A stretch of 64,000 nucleotides of DNA from Kocuria carniphila (lineage in GTDB: Bacteria > Actinomycetota > Actinomycetes > Actinomycetales > Micrococcaceae). The notes beneath the pieces are model-generated. The model saw only the letters and a list, made by a program, of their open reading frames with translations, made no database searches and was not told the origin of the DNA. The DNA lies in NCBI RefSeq assembly GCF_004136555.1, contig NZ_NOIT01000004.1:62001-126000 (forward strand), written 5' to 3'. Made by a program: the position numbers and the translations under genes. This document shows positions 17,838 through 26,794 of this stretch, piece by piece (within the stretch, counting starts at the first letter, position 1; each line of letters starts with the position of its first letter).

Positions 17838-19157
17838 TCAGCCCCGCTCGGGCTGGGCCTCCGCAGCGGCCTGAGCGGCGGCGGGCAGTGCGGAGATGAT
17901 CCGGTCCATGGCCGAGTCATCGTGGGCTGCGGACAGGAACCACGCCTCGAAGACCGAGGGCGGCAGGTACACGCCCGCGTCCAGCATCGCGTGGAAGAAC
18001 GGGGTGTAGCGGAAGGTTTCCTGTGCCTTGGCGTCCGCGTAATTGTGCACGCCGGTGTCGCGAGTGCCGAACGCGATCGAGAAGAGGTTGCCCGCCTCCT
18101 GGATCGAGTAGTTCACGCCAGCGGTGTCCAGTGCCGAGCGCACGGCGTCACGCAGCTGCTCGGAGCGGCGATCGATCGTCTGGTAGGCAATGCGATCGGC
18201 ACACTTGAGCGTGGCCAGGCCGGCCGCCATGGCGATCGGGTTACCGGACAGTGTGCCCGCCTGGTACACCGGACCGGTCGGAGCCAGGTAGTTCATGACG
18301 TCCGCGCGGCCACCGAGTGCCGCGGTGGGCAGGCCGCCGCCAATCACCTTGCCGAACGTGAACAGGTCGGGGGTCCAGCCGCCCTCTGCCTCGTTAGTGA
18401 GACCCCAGTAACCGGCCTCGTGCACGCGGAACCCGGTGAGCACCTCGTCCAGGATCATGAGCGCGCCGTGTTCCTGGGTCACGCGGCGGATCTCGGCGTT
18501 GAAGTTGTTCTCCGGGGTCACCACGCCCATGTTGCAGGGCGCTGCCTCCGTGATCACCGCGGCGATCTCGCCCGGGTGATCCGCGAAGGCCTGTTCCAAG
18601 GCGGTGACATCGTTGTACGGCAGCACCAGCGTCTGGGATGACGTCGCTTCGGTCACGCCCGCCGAGCCCGGCAGGGCCAGGGTGGCCACGCCGGAACCGG
18701 CCTCGGCCAGCAGCGAGTCCACGTGACCGTGGTAGCAACCGGCGAACTTGATGACCAGGTCGCGGCCGGTGAAACCGCGGGCCAGGCGCAAAGCGGTCAT
18801 GGTGGCCTCGGTGCCCGTGGAGACCATGCGGATCTCCTCCACCGGGCCCACACGATCGACCAGCAGCTCGGCCAGTTCGGTCTCGCCGCGAGTCGTGGCA
18901 CCGAAGGACAGGCCGCGCTCCACAGCCTCGTGCACCGATTCCAACACCACGGGGTGCGCGTGGCCCAGCAGTGCCGGACCCCACGAACCCACGAGGTCCA
19001 CGTATTCGCGACCGTCCACATCGGTCAGGTACGGACCCTTGGCTGCGGAGATGAACGGAGGGGTACCGCCCACGGAGTTGAAGGCGCGCACCGGGGAGTT
19101 CACGCCGCCGGGCATCACGCGTTGAGCACGGTCGAACAGTTCTTGGGAGACACTCAT
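17838..19157 (-). CDS. hemL: Glutamate-1-semialdehyde 2,1-aminomutase
   Basis: A 439-aa PLP enzyme that turns glutamate-1-semialdehyde into 5-aminolevulinate, the second step of the C5 haem pathway. Visible motifs are [38 protein letters not shown] and the Schiff-base lysine in [12 protein letters not shown] (about residue 272). ATG 19157 (MSVSQELF) is chosen over the longer frame, with GGAAGG upstream at somewhat long spacing. It is the last gene of the leftward hem cluster, 84 bases after hemB, and ends just before a strong hairpin. Confidence 0.96.
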   Translation of the reverse strand: MSVSQELFDRAQRVMPGGVNSPVRAFNSVGGTPPFISAAKGPYLTDVDGREYVDLVGSWGPALLGHAHPVVLESVHEAVERGLSFGATTRGETELAELLVDRVGPVEEIRMVSTGTEATMTALRLARGFTGRDLVIKFAGCYHGHVDSLLAEAGSGVATLALPGSAGVTEATSSQTLVLPYNDVTALEQAFADHPGEIAAVITEAAPCNMGVVTPENNFNAEIRRVTQEHGALMILDEVLTGFRVHEAGYWGLTNEAEGGWTPDLFTFGKVIGGGLPTAALGGRADVMNYLAPTGPVYQAGTLSGNPIAMAAGLATLKCADRIAYQTIDRRSEQLRDAVRSALDTAGVNYSIQEAGNLFSIAFGTRDTGVHNYADAKAQETFRYTPFFHAMLDAGVYLPPSVFEAWFLSAAHDDSAMDRIISALPAAAQAAAEAQPERG

Positions 19158-19241
19158 GAGATCACTTGGTTCCTTCCACCGGGGATCTTCCCGGTCGTGT
19201 GTGCCGCGGCCGGTTGGGGGCACGCGCGGCGGCAGTCTGAT

Positions 19242-20249
19242 TTAGTTCCCGTTGTCCTGGCGGTACCAGCGCGCCAGTTCGGCGGCGTAGTACGTCAAAA
19301 TTGAATTGGCTCCCGCGCGCTTGATGGACAGCACGGACTCCTTGACCGCTGCGTCGCGGTCGATCCAGCCGTTACCCGCTGCGGCCTCGATCATCGCGTA
19401 CTCACCGGAGATCTGGTACGCGGACACGGGCACCGGGGACACCTCGGCCACATCCCGCAGGATGTCCAGGTAGCTCATGGCCGGCTTGACCATGACCATG
19501 TCCGCGCCCTCGTCCAGGTCCAGTTGCAGCTCGTGCAGCGCCTCGCGACGGTTCGACGGGTCCATCTGATAGGTCTTACGATCACCCGTGAGCGCCGAAT
19601 CCACGGCCTCGCGGAACGGACCGTAGAACGCCGAGTTGTACTTGGCGGAGTACGCCAGCACCGAGACATCCTGGTAGCCGGCGGAATCCAGTGCCGCGCG
19701 GATCACGCCCACCTGGCCGTCCATCATGCCGGACGGGCCCACCATGTGGGCTCCGGCCTGCGCCTGGGCCACGCCCATTTCGGCGTAGATCCGCAGCGTT
19801 TCGTCATTGTCGACCACGCCGTCATCGTCCAGCACACCGCAGTGACCGTGGTCGGTGAACTCGTCCAGGCACAGGTCGGACATGACCACGATGTCATCGC
19901 CCACCTCGGCGCGGACCTGGGCGATCGCGTGGTTCAGGATCCCGTCCTCCTCGAGTGAGGCGGATCCCACGGCGTCGCGGGTCTCGGGGATGCCGAACAG
20001 CATGATGCCGCCCAACCCCAGCTCCACGGCCTCGGCCGCAGCCTGCTTGAGCGAGTCCACGGTGTGCTGAACCACGCCGGACATGGACTGGATCTCCACG
20101 GGTTTGGAAATGCCTTCCTTGACGAACGCAGGCAGGATCAGTTCCTCAGGGTGCACGCGGTTCTCCGCGGCAAAGCGGCGCATGGCCGGATTGGTGCGGA
20201 GCCTGCGCGGGCGTGACACCAGGTCGTACAACGGTGCGTGTGAGCTCAC
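19242..20249 (-). CDS. hemB: Delta-aminolevulinic acid dehydratase (porphobilinogen synthase)
   Basis: 335 aa. It condenses two 5-aminolevulinate molecules into porphobilinogen. Both active-site lysines are visible, in YSAKYNSAFYGP and MVKPAMSYLDI. The metal-binding loop reads DLCLDEFTDHGHCGVL, with two Cys and an Asp where classic zinc enzymes have three Cys, an intermediate pattern common in actinobacteria. The GTG start overlaps the hemD stop as GTGA and has GAGGAG upstream, so translation is coupled to hemD. Confidence 0.96.
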   Translation of the reverse strand: MSSHAPLYDLVSRPRRLRTNPAMRRFAAENRVHPEELILPAFVKEGISKPVEIQSMSGVVQHTVDSLKQAAAEAVELGLGGIMLFGIPETRDAVGSASLEEDGILNHAIAQVRAEVGDDIVVMSDLCLDEFTDHGHCGVLDDDGVVDNDETLRIYAEMGVAQAQAGAHMVGPSGMMDGQVGVIRAALDSAGYQDVSVLAYSAKYNSAFYGPFREAVDSALTGDRKTYQMDPSNRREALHELQLDLDEGADMVMVKPAMSYLDILRDVAEVSPVPVSAYQISGEYAMIEAAAGNGWIDRDAAVKESVLSIKRAGANSILTYYAAELARWYRQDNGN

Positions 20250-21115
20250 GATGATTTCTCCTCGGTCGAACTAGTGGTCTTGAACAAATCTTCCAGGGCG
20301 CGATCCACGGCCACAGCCAGGGCCGCCGGACTCGGATCCTCGGCCACAACGGGCGTGAGGCCGCGCTGTCGCAGCGCGGCGGCGGTGGGTTCGCCGATCG
20401 CCACCCACCTCGTCCCCCCGGGCGGAGGCGCCAGGCCGTCCAACAGGGCAGCAACGCGCGACGGCGCCGTGGCCACCACGGCGCGGAACTCGCCGCGCGC
20501 ACACTGGTCGCGAGCGGCGTCGGCGTCGAGCACGGCCGGATCGTCACCGAGCGGAGCGTCTGGCTGTAAAGGCTCGGCGGCCGGTGCGGGCACCATGCGA
20601 TAGGCGACGGCGGTCGTTACGTCATAGCCGCGCTCGGCCAGTGCATCCGCAAGGGCCGACGACGCCAGTTCGGACGCGGGCACCAGCGCGACTTCCCCCG
20701 CGGAGGCGCGTGCGGTGGGCCATTCGGCCAGCATTCCGGCCGCGCTCTGTTCGTGCGACGGGGTGAAGTCCACGCCGATTCCAACCTGTCGTAACGCCGA
20801 CGCCGTGGCGCGGCCAACCGCTGCAACGGAGAGTTTCGGTGTGCTCGCGCGCGCTCGGTCCAGAGCGGCACCCCAGTCGGAATTGTCGGCGATGGCCGCG
20901 AGCGCCCACACCGTGTTCGCGGAGGTGACGGTGAGCCATGTGGGAACCTCAGGGCCAGCGGCGAGATCCAACACGGCCCGCAGGGCAGCGGTGTCCTCGG
21001 GCAACTGCGCCTCGAGCAAAGGTGCCACGCGTACGTCGTACCCGCGGTCCCGCAGCAGCCCCGTGAGTTCACGGGACACGGCGGGACCGCGAGTGACCAA
21101 CACGCGGGATATCAC
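20246..21115 (-). CDS. hemD: Uroporphyrinogen-III synthase
   Basis: 289 aa. It closes and inverts ring D of hydroxymethylbilane to give uroporphyrinogen III. The family is poorly conserved; recognisable parts are SRVLVTRGP at the N-terminus, WLTVTSANTVWAL, the VGRATASALRQVG loop, LVPASELASSALADAL, and FRAVVATAPSRVAALL before WVAIGEPTAAALRQRGL. Position between hemC and hemB supports the call. It is coupled to both neighbours by GTGA overlaps. Confidence 0.93.
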   Translation of the reverse strand: MISRVLVTRGPAVSRELTGLLRDRGYDVRVAPLLEAQLPEDTAALRAVLDLAAGPEVPTWLTVTSANTVWALAAIADNSDWGAALDRARASTPKLSVAAVGRATASALRQVGIGVDFTPSHEQSAAGMLAEWPTARASAGEVALVPASELASSALADALAERGYDVTTAVAYRMVPAPAAEPLQPDAPLGDDPAVLDADAARDQCARGEFRAVVATAPSRVAALLDGLAPPPGGTRWVAIGEPTAAALRQRGLTPVVAEDPSPAALAVAVDRALEDLFKTTSSTEEKSS

Positions 21116-22047
21116 AGGGTCAACCGCGCCAATCGATCGGCGCCGTCGGCCAGAAGTTCGTCGGCGATCCGCACGCCCAGGGCTGCGGCGGCCTCCACGG
21201 AGAGTTCATCGGTAGCTTCCGAGCGACGCATGACCTCGGTGCCGTCAGGGTTGGCGACCACCACGTCAAGGTGCAGATCGCCGTCGACCATGCGGCCGAA
21301 AGTTCCCACGGGCGCGGCGCAACCGGCCTCGAGCCGGGCCAGCACGGAACGTTCGGCGGTGACCGCCAGGCGCGTAGGCAGGTCATCCACGGCGGCCAGA
21401 CCGCGGCCCAGCGGTGAATCCTCGGGGAGTTCACTCGAGACCTCGAGCGCGAGCGCGCCTTGCCCCGGTGCCGGCAGCATTCGCTCGGGGTCCAGGTACT
21501 CGGTGATCCGACCTTCCAGGCCCAAACGCTTCAGGCCCGACGCCGCCAGCACCACCGCATCCAGGTCGCCCGGGGCCACCCGGTTGAGGCGGGTTCCCAC
21601 GTTGCCGCGAATGTCCACGATCTTCAGATCGGGGCGCAGTGCACGCAGCTGGGCCACGCGGCGCGGTGAACCCGTACCCACGGCCGCACCCTGCGGAAGT
21701 TCGTCCAGCGTGAGACCGTCGCGGGCGCACAGGGCATCCCGGGGATCCTCACGTTCCGGCAGGGCGGCAATGACCAGGCCTTGGACCGGTGCGGTCGGCA
21801 GATCCTTGAGCGAGTGCACCGCCAGGTCCACGTCACGGTCCAGCAATCGCGCACGCAGGGCGGTCGCGAAGACCCCGGTGCCGCCCATCTGGGACAGCGG
21901 CCCCGTGAGCACATCACCCTCGGTGCGCACGGTGATCAGCTCGGGCGTTAGGTCGGCAGCAGCACCCACGGCATCCGCCGCGTAACCGGTCTGCGTCATC
22001 GCCAGCTGGGAACCACGCGTTCCGACCCTGAAGGTTTTTTCGCTCAC
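21112..22047 (-). CDS. hemC: Porphobilinogen deaminase (hydroxymethylbilane synthase)
   Basis: 311 aa. It polymerises four porphobilinogens into hydroxymethylbilane. Visible motifs are RVGTRGSQLAMTQ, HSLKDLPT, GTGSPRRVAQL, RGNVGTRLNRV and the dipyrromethane-cofactor cysteine in LEAGCAAPVGTF. The same frame stays open far upstream inside hemH, but GTG 22047 starts the family N-terminus exactly and overlaps the hemH stop as GTGA. The last bases overlap hemD the same way. Confidence 0.96.
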   Translation of the reverse strand: MSEKTFRVGTRGSQLAMTQTGYAADAVGAAADLTPELITVRTEGDVLTGPLSQMGGTGVFATALRARLLDRDVDLAVHSLKDLPTAPVQGLVIAALPEREDPRDALCARDGLTLDELPQGAAVGTGSPRRVAQLRALRPDLKIVDIRGNVGTRLNRVAPGDLDAVVLAASGLKRLGLEGRITEYLDPERMLPAPGQGALALEVSSELPEDSPLGRGLAAVDDLPTRLAVTAERSVLARLEAGCAAPVGTFGRMVDGDLHLDVVVANPDGTEVMRRSEATDELSVEAAAALGVRIADELLADGADRLARLTL

Positions 22048-23258
22048 CGGTAGATCACCTCGCCCTGCTCGTCCATGGCCACGGCAATGGGCTGGTCCAG
22101 CGGGGTCTGTGCCACGGTCGGCCGGGGTTCGGTCTGGCCGCGCAGGATCTTGGTGCAGCAGTCCGCGGGGCAGTTGTCGAACCACGTTCCCTGCCCGCAC
22201 GCCGAGACACGCGGCGGAGCCGTCTCGGTCCCGAGCCGCTGTTCGATGGCGTCCGCGAGCGCCCCCACGAAGGCAGGGTGCGTTCCAGCGGTGGCCACGC
22301 GTTCGAATTCGATACCGGCCTCTGCCGCGGCGTCCTTGGCCTCGGTGTCGAGGTCCCAGATGACCTCCATGTGATCGGACACGAAGCCCACGGGCACCAC
22401 GGCCACGCCCTGCACACCGGATTCGGGAAGAGTCTCGATCACGTCGCAGATGTCCGGTTCGAGCCACGGGATCTGCGGCGGGCCGGAGCGGGACTGATAA
22501 ACGAGTTGCCAGTTCACGCCGTCCATGGCGCCGCCGAGTTGATCCACGATCCAACGTGAAGCGGCCAGGTGCTGGGCCACGTACGCGGAGTTCTCCTCGA
22601 ACTCGATGCGTTCAGAACCTGAAGCATAGGCATCGGTGTCCGGAACCGAGTGGGTCGTGAAGAGCACCTCCAAAGGGCCCTCCGCCGTGCGTTCGCGCAG
22701 CTTGGCCAGGGCGTCCCGCAGACCTTCCACCGAGGGGGTCAGGAACCCCACCTCGTCGAAGTACGGGCGCACCTTCTCCACGTGCAACGTGTCCGCCAGA
22801 CCGAGTTCTTCCAGCCCCATGCCGTAGTCCTCACGGTACTGGCGGCAGCTCGAGTATCCGGAGAACGCGCTGGTGGCCAGGACCAACAGGTCCCGGTAAC
22901 CGCGGTCGTTGCACTCCGTGAGCACATCGGCCACATAGGGGTCCCAGTTGCGGTTGGCCCACAGCAGGGGCACGTCCACGCCGCGATCGCGCAGTTCCGT
23001 TTCCAAGGCATCGCGCAGCGCACGGTTCTGGGCGTTGATGGGGCTCACTCCCCCGTTGGCGCGATAGTGGGTGGCGACTTCCTCGAGGCGCTCATCCGGG
23101 ATGCCGCGCCCACGAGTGACGTTGCGCAGGAACGGAATCACGTCGTCCTGGCCCTCGGGACCACCGAAGGACGAGAGGATCACGGCGTCGAAGTGCCGGG
23201 GTTCCGCGGCGCGGGCGGTACTGAGAGGATTGCTGACCTGTTGTTCGACGGGTGCCAT
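22044..23258 (-). CDS. hemH: Coproporphyrin III ferrochelatase
   Basis: 404 aa. In actinobacteria this enzyme (CpfC) inserts iron into coproporphyrin III. Motifs include VILSSFGGPEG, a central Cys in SGYSSCRQYRED, FTTHSVPDTD with the catalytic His, YQSRSGPPQIPWLEPD and VVPVGFVSDHMEVIWDLD. The C-terminal NCPADCC plus the central Cys fit the [2Fe-2S] ligand set known for actinobacterial ferrochelatases. ATG 23258 starts two bases after the hemQ stop. Confidence 0.96.
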   Translation of the reverse strand: MAPVEQQVSNPLSTARAAEPRHFDAVILSSFGGPEGQDDVIPFLRNVTRGRGIPDERLEEVATHYRANGGVSPINAQNRALRDALETELRDRGVDVPLLWANRNWDPYVADVLTECNDRGYRDLLVLATSAFSGYSSCRQYREDYGMGLEELGLADTLHVEKVRPYFDEVGFLTPSVEGLRDALAKLRERTAEGPLEVLFTTHSVPDTDAYASGSERIEFEENSAYVAQHLAASRWIVDQLGGAMDGVNWQLVYQSRSGPPQIPWLEPDICDVIETLPESGVQGVAVVPVGFVSDHMEVIWDLDTEAKDAAAEAGIEFERVATAGTHPAFVGALADAIEQRLGTETAPPRVSACGQGTWFDNCPADCCTKILRGQTEPRPTVAQTPLDQPIAVAMDEQGEVIYR

Positions 23259-23260
23259 GC

Positions 23261-23986
23261 TTAGCGCAGCACCTCGGCGATCTCACTGGTTTCGATCCGG
23301 CGGCCCGTGTAGAACGGGATCTCCTCGCGCACGTGCAGGCGCGCTTCGGTGTTGCGGAACTCGCGCATGACGTCGACCAGGTCCACGAGCTCGGGCGCTT
23401 CCAGGGCCAGCAGCCATTCGAAGTCATTGAGCCCGAAGCACGCAATGGTGTTGGCGAGTACCTGCGGGTAGTCGCGAGCCTTCATGCCGTGGTTCTTGAG
23501 CATTTCGGCGCGGCGCTCGGAGTTCATGTAGTACCACTCGTAGGAGCGCACGAACGGGTACACGCACACCCATTTCTCGGGGGCAATGCCGCGCGCGTAC
23601 GACGGCGCGTGGTTGCGGGTGAATTCTGCGTCGCGGTGCACACCCATCGCGTTCCAGACCTGGCGGGTGCCACCCAGCAGCGGCTGGCGGCGGATCTTGC
23701 GCACGGCCTCCTGCAGCACGTCGGGTTGATCACCGGTCAACCACACCATGAGGTCGGCGTTGTCACGCATGCCGGAGACGTCGTACACGCCGCGCACGGT
23801 CACGTTGTCACCGGACAGTTCCTGGACCAGACGATCGAATTCGGCCTGGTTGACCTCGGAATCGGCGTCCGGGGTGCGGTCCCCGGTTCGCTCCAGCACG
23901 GTGTAAACAGCCCAGTACAGCTTCTCCTCGGTCGTTTCCTCCGTCTCGACGGCGGATTGCTGTGCTGCGTGTACGTGCTCACTCAT
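23261..23986 (-). CDS. hemQ: Coproheme decarboxylase (chlorite dismutase-like)
   Basis: 241 aa. It oxidatively decarboxylates coprohaem to haem b with peroxide, the last step of the coproporphyrin-dependent pathway. The family signature EKWVCVYPFVRSYEWYYM contains the catalytic tyrosine region, followed by KNHGMKARDYP (haem-ligand loop) and FGLNDFEWLLALEAPE. The ATG is preceded by AAAGGA at good spacing. It sits 39 bases after hemY and 2 bases before hemH. Confidence 0.96.
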   Translation of the reverse strand: MSEHVHAAQQSAVETEETTEEKLYWAVYTVLERTGDRTPDADSEVNQAEFDRLVQELSGDNVTVRGVYDVSGMRDNADLMVWLTGDQPDVLQEAVRKIRRQPLLGGTRQVWNAMGVHRDAEFTRNHAPSYARGIAPEKWVCVYPFVRSYEWYYMNSERRAEMLKNHGMKARDYPQVLANTIACFGLNDFEWLLALEAPELVDLVDVMREFRNTEARLHVREEIPFYTGRRIETSEIAEVLR

Positions 23987-24025
23987 CGTGTGTGTCCTTT
24001 CGATGCTCGTGTCATGGCTGAAGTT

Positions 24026-25522
24026 TCAGTCCCGCTGTGCGGGTGTTTCGTACCCGTGGTTGCGCAGCAGTTTCGCAACCTGCTGGCGTGTGTCGGCCAC
24101 CACCGCGGCCAGTCCGGTACCGGACAGCCACGCGCCCACGGCAATCACGTTCGGGACGTCCTTGATGGCTCGGCGGAAATCGTTGACGCGCTTGCTGTGG
24201 CCCACGTCCGTGCGTGGAAGGGCCGTGTGCCAACGCACCACGTCCGCTCCGACCAGTTGTTCGGGCCCGATGTGCACTCCCATGAGGGTGCGCGCGTCGC
24301 TGATGGCCAGTGAAATCAGGTGCCCGTCGGGCAACGCGACCTCGGGTGGGACCGTGTCGGAACCGGCGTCAGCACGCCCGTAGGACAGCCGCAAAACGTG
24401 CCGGTGTTCTCCGGCCTCGCGCTGAACCCACGCCCACTTGGCGCTCGAGTGCGTCAGCGCCTTGGCGCGCACCTCTTCCACGTCCGAGCTGACCAGCAGC
24501 CCGGTGCCGCGCGGGGCGCCGTCGAGATCGGGGCAGTCCAACACCAGCGTGGCCAGGGCAACGCGCGGCCCGGGCTTCGGAGAGTAACGCTGCGAATCGG
24601 GCAGGTGACCGCCCATGAGTCGCACCGTGGTGGGGCCGTCCGCGGCCATGACCAGGAGCTCACCGCGCGCCACGGCAGTCTTATCGCCGTTCTGTGGCTG
24701 ACGCTGAATGACCATCCAGCCGGGGCGGCGGGGATCGCGGTCGAGCGCGATCACGTCGTAGTCGGTGACGATCTTGACGCCGCGGGATTCCACGTCGCGC
24801 ACCAACCGCTCGCTGAGCTGGTTCATGCCGCCGTCCAGACTGGCCACATTCGCACCGGCCGGACTCTTGGCACGCAGCGCTCCGGCGGCTGCGCACAGGC
24901 TGCCGTGCTCGCGGAGACCGGCGCGCAGACCGGGGGCGACGGCGTCGACGTCGAGTTCATCTGGGTGGGTCGAGTACACGCCGGACACGAACGGGGTGAC
25001 CAGCCGCTCGAGCACACGGGCACCCAGACGGGCGCGCACCAACGAGCCCAGCGATTTTTCCCCCGCCCCCACCGAAGCGGGCAGCATCCGGTCCATCCGC
25101 GCGCGGGCGATTCCGGAGCGTCCCAGGGCGGGTCGCAACGACGACGCCGCGGGGTCGGCGGGAATGCCCAGCACGCCGGTGTTGGGCGCGGGCATCGCAC
25201 CTTCGGGAAGGTACAACCACGAGCCTGCCGGATTGGGGCTGACCACGCGGTCACTGAGGTTCAAGTCTTCGAGCAGCTGCGGGACGGCGTTCGAACGGGT
25301 CGCAAACGACTCCGCTCCCGAGTCCAGGACCAGCCCGGCGACCTCGTGGGCGCCCACGGCACCGCCGAAGTGATCGTCGGCTTCGACCAGCGTGACGCGC
25401 AAGCCCGCGGCGGCCAAATCTCTGGCCGCCGTCAAACCGGCAACGCCACCACCCACGACCAGGGCCGTGCGGGCCTTACGCCGAGTACCGGTAGCGGCCG
25501 TTGCACCTGGCGAAGTTGTCAC
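24026..25522 (-). CDS. hemY: Coproporphyrinogen III oxidase (HemY/CgoX, FAD)
   Basis: 498-aa FAD enzyme. The dinucleotide-binding motif VVGGGVAGLTAARDLAAAG lies at about residues 23-41, followed by VEADDHFGGAV. The C-terminus carries the second FAD-binding region NVIAVGAWLSGTGLAAVVADTRQ. In organisms with HemQ this enzyme oxidises coproporphyrinogen III to coproporphyrin III rather than acting on protoporphyrinogen IX; that assignment is from pathway context. The GTG start overlaps the hemE stop as GTGA. Confidence 0.94.
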   Translation of the reverse strand: MTTSPGATAATGTRRKARTALVVGGGVAGLTAARDLAAAGLRVTLVEADDHFGGAVGAHEVAGLVLDSGAESFATRSNAVPQLLEDLNLSDRVVSPNPAGSWLYLPEGAMPAPNTGVLGIPADPAASSLRPALGRSGIARARMDRMLPASVGAGEKSLGSLVRARLGARVLERLVTPFVSGVYSTHPDELDVDAVAPGLRAGLREHGSLCAAAGALRAKSPAGANVASLDGGMNQLSERLVRDVESRGVKIVTDYDVIALDRDPRRPGWMVIQRQPQNGDKTAVARGELLVMAADGPTTVRLMGGHLPDSQRYSPKPGPRVALATLVLDCPDLDGAPRGTGLLVSSDVEEVRAKALTHSSAKWAWVQREAGEHRHVLRLSYGRADAGSDTVPPEVALPDGHLISLAISDARTLMGVHIGPEQLVGADVVRWHTALPRTDVGHSKRVNDFRRAIKDVPNVIAVGAWLSGTGLAAVVADTRQQVAKLLRNHGYETPAQRD

Positions 25523-26670
25523 TGCGTCTCCTTGTGAATGAAGGCCACCAGGTCGGTCAGTACCTCGGGGTCGGTTTCCGGAGGAACGCCGTGACCCAGG
25601 TTCACCACGTGTGCGAGCGCGCTCTGGCCGCGGCGCAGAACGTCGCGAGCGTGTTCGTGCAACACCGATCGAGGGGCAGCCAGTAACGCGGGGTCGATAT
25701 TGCCTTGTACCACCGTACGCTTTCCGACCCGTTCCACGGCGGTGTCCAAGGGGATGCGGTAGTCGACACCCACGGCGTCCGCTCCTGCGTCACGCATGGC
25801 GGCCAACAACTCACCCGTACCGGTGCCGAAGTGGATGCGCGGCACTCCCAGATCGGCCACGGCGGCCAGTGCATCCGCCGAGTGACGCTGCACGTGTTCG
25901 AGGTAATCGGCGAGCGAGAGCGAACCGGCCCACGAGTCGAAGAGCTGCACCGCTGAGGCACCGGCCTGGACCTGAGCTCGCAGGAATGCACCGGAGGTCC
26001 GGGCCGCCCACTGGGCCAGGGCATCCCAGGCCTGGGGGTCCGCGTGCATCATGGTGCGCGGACGCAGGTGATCCCGGGACGGGCCACCCTCTACGGCGTA
26101 GGCAGCGATCGTGAACGGTGCGCCGGCGAAACCAATCAAAGGGGTGTCACCCAACAGGTCCACGGTGCGGGAGACGGCCTCGCGAATGGGGTCGAGAGCG
26201 GCGTCGGGAAGTTCGGGCAAGGCCGCGACGTCGGCGGCGGTGCGTACGGGCTGGTCCAGGACGGGACCGCGACCGGCCACGATATCCACGCCCACGCCAG
26301 CCAGCTTCATGGGGACCACGATGTCCGAGAAGAAGATGCCCGCGTCCACCTTGTGGCGACGCACCGGCTGCACGGTGATCTCGGCAGCGAGCTCGGGGGT
26401 GAGGCACGCTTCCAACATGCCGGTGCCTTCACGAGCCTCGCGGTACTCGGGCAGCGAGCGCCCCGCCTGACGCATGAACCACACCGGGGTGTGGGGCGCG
26501 CCCAAGCCACGCAGCGTGCGGATCAACGCGGAGTTGGCGACCTCGTCACGCTTGAGCGGGTGATCCGAGCTCAATGCTGCGATGCGTTGATCCCAAGACT
26601 GCTGCTCGGTGGAGTCGGTACGGTGTGCGGGGTCGCTGGGCGCGGCGGCGCTGAAGTCCTGGGAAGCCAT
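25519..26670 (-). CDS. hemE: Uroporphyrinogen decarboxylase
   Basis: 383 aa. It removes four carboxyl groups from uroporphyrinogen III to give coproporphyrinogen III. Motifs are PVWFMRQAGRSLPEY (RQAGR), FFSDIVVPMKLAGVGV, GFAGAPFTIAAYAVEGG, LFDSWAGSLS and YRIPLDTAVERVG. ATG 26670 (MASQDF) has GGGAGG four bases upstream; the longer frame to 26724 is less likely. It is the first gene of the leftward hem cluster, divergent from hemA. Confidence 0.96.
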   Translation of the reverse strand: MASQDFSAAAPSDPAHRTDSTEQQSWDQRIAALSSDHPLKRDEVANSALIRTLRGLGAPHTPVWFMRQAGRSLPEYREAREGTGMLEACLTPELAAEITVQPVRRHKVDAGIFFSDIVVPMKLAGVGVDIVAGRGPVLDQPVRTAADVAALPELPDAALDPIREAVSRTVDLLGDTPLIGFAGAPFTIAAYAVEGGPSRDHLRPRTMMHADPQAWDALAQWAARTSGAFLRAQVQAGASAVQLFDSWAGSLSLADYLEHVQRHSADALAAVADLGVPRIHFGTGTGELLAAMRDAGADAVGVDYRIPLDTAVERVGKRTVVQGNIDPALLAAPRSVLHEHARDVLRRGQSALAHVVNLGHGVPPETDPEVLTDLVAFIHKETQ

Positions 26671-26794
26671 AGTGCCTCCCATTGTGCCAAGGAAACATGG
26701 GAGTTTTATTGACGACCTGTCCACGTCCGGGCAAGTCGCCTACGGCATGGTTATGCTGAGAGCACCAGAAGAATTCGTCTAGAATGGCTGGATT
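26671..26794. promoter_or_regulatory. Shared divergent promoter region of hemE cluster and hemA
   Basis: A 124-bp gap between divergent starts. On the plus strand TAGAAT (26780-26785) is a good -10 hexamer only about 9 bases before the hemA GTG, and hemA has no clear ribosome-binding site, so a leaderless hemA transcript is possible. On the minus strand an AT-rich CAATAAAAC lies about 35 bases upstream of hemE, with TTGCCC further upstream as a weak -35. Confidence 0.45.

Noticed and set aside
22048-22554. Possible 170-residue N-terminal extension of HemC
   Set aside because: It lies inside hemH in another frame and is Arg/Gly-rich nonsense; the family N-terminus begins exactly at GTG 22047.
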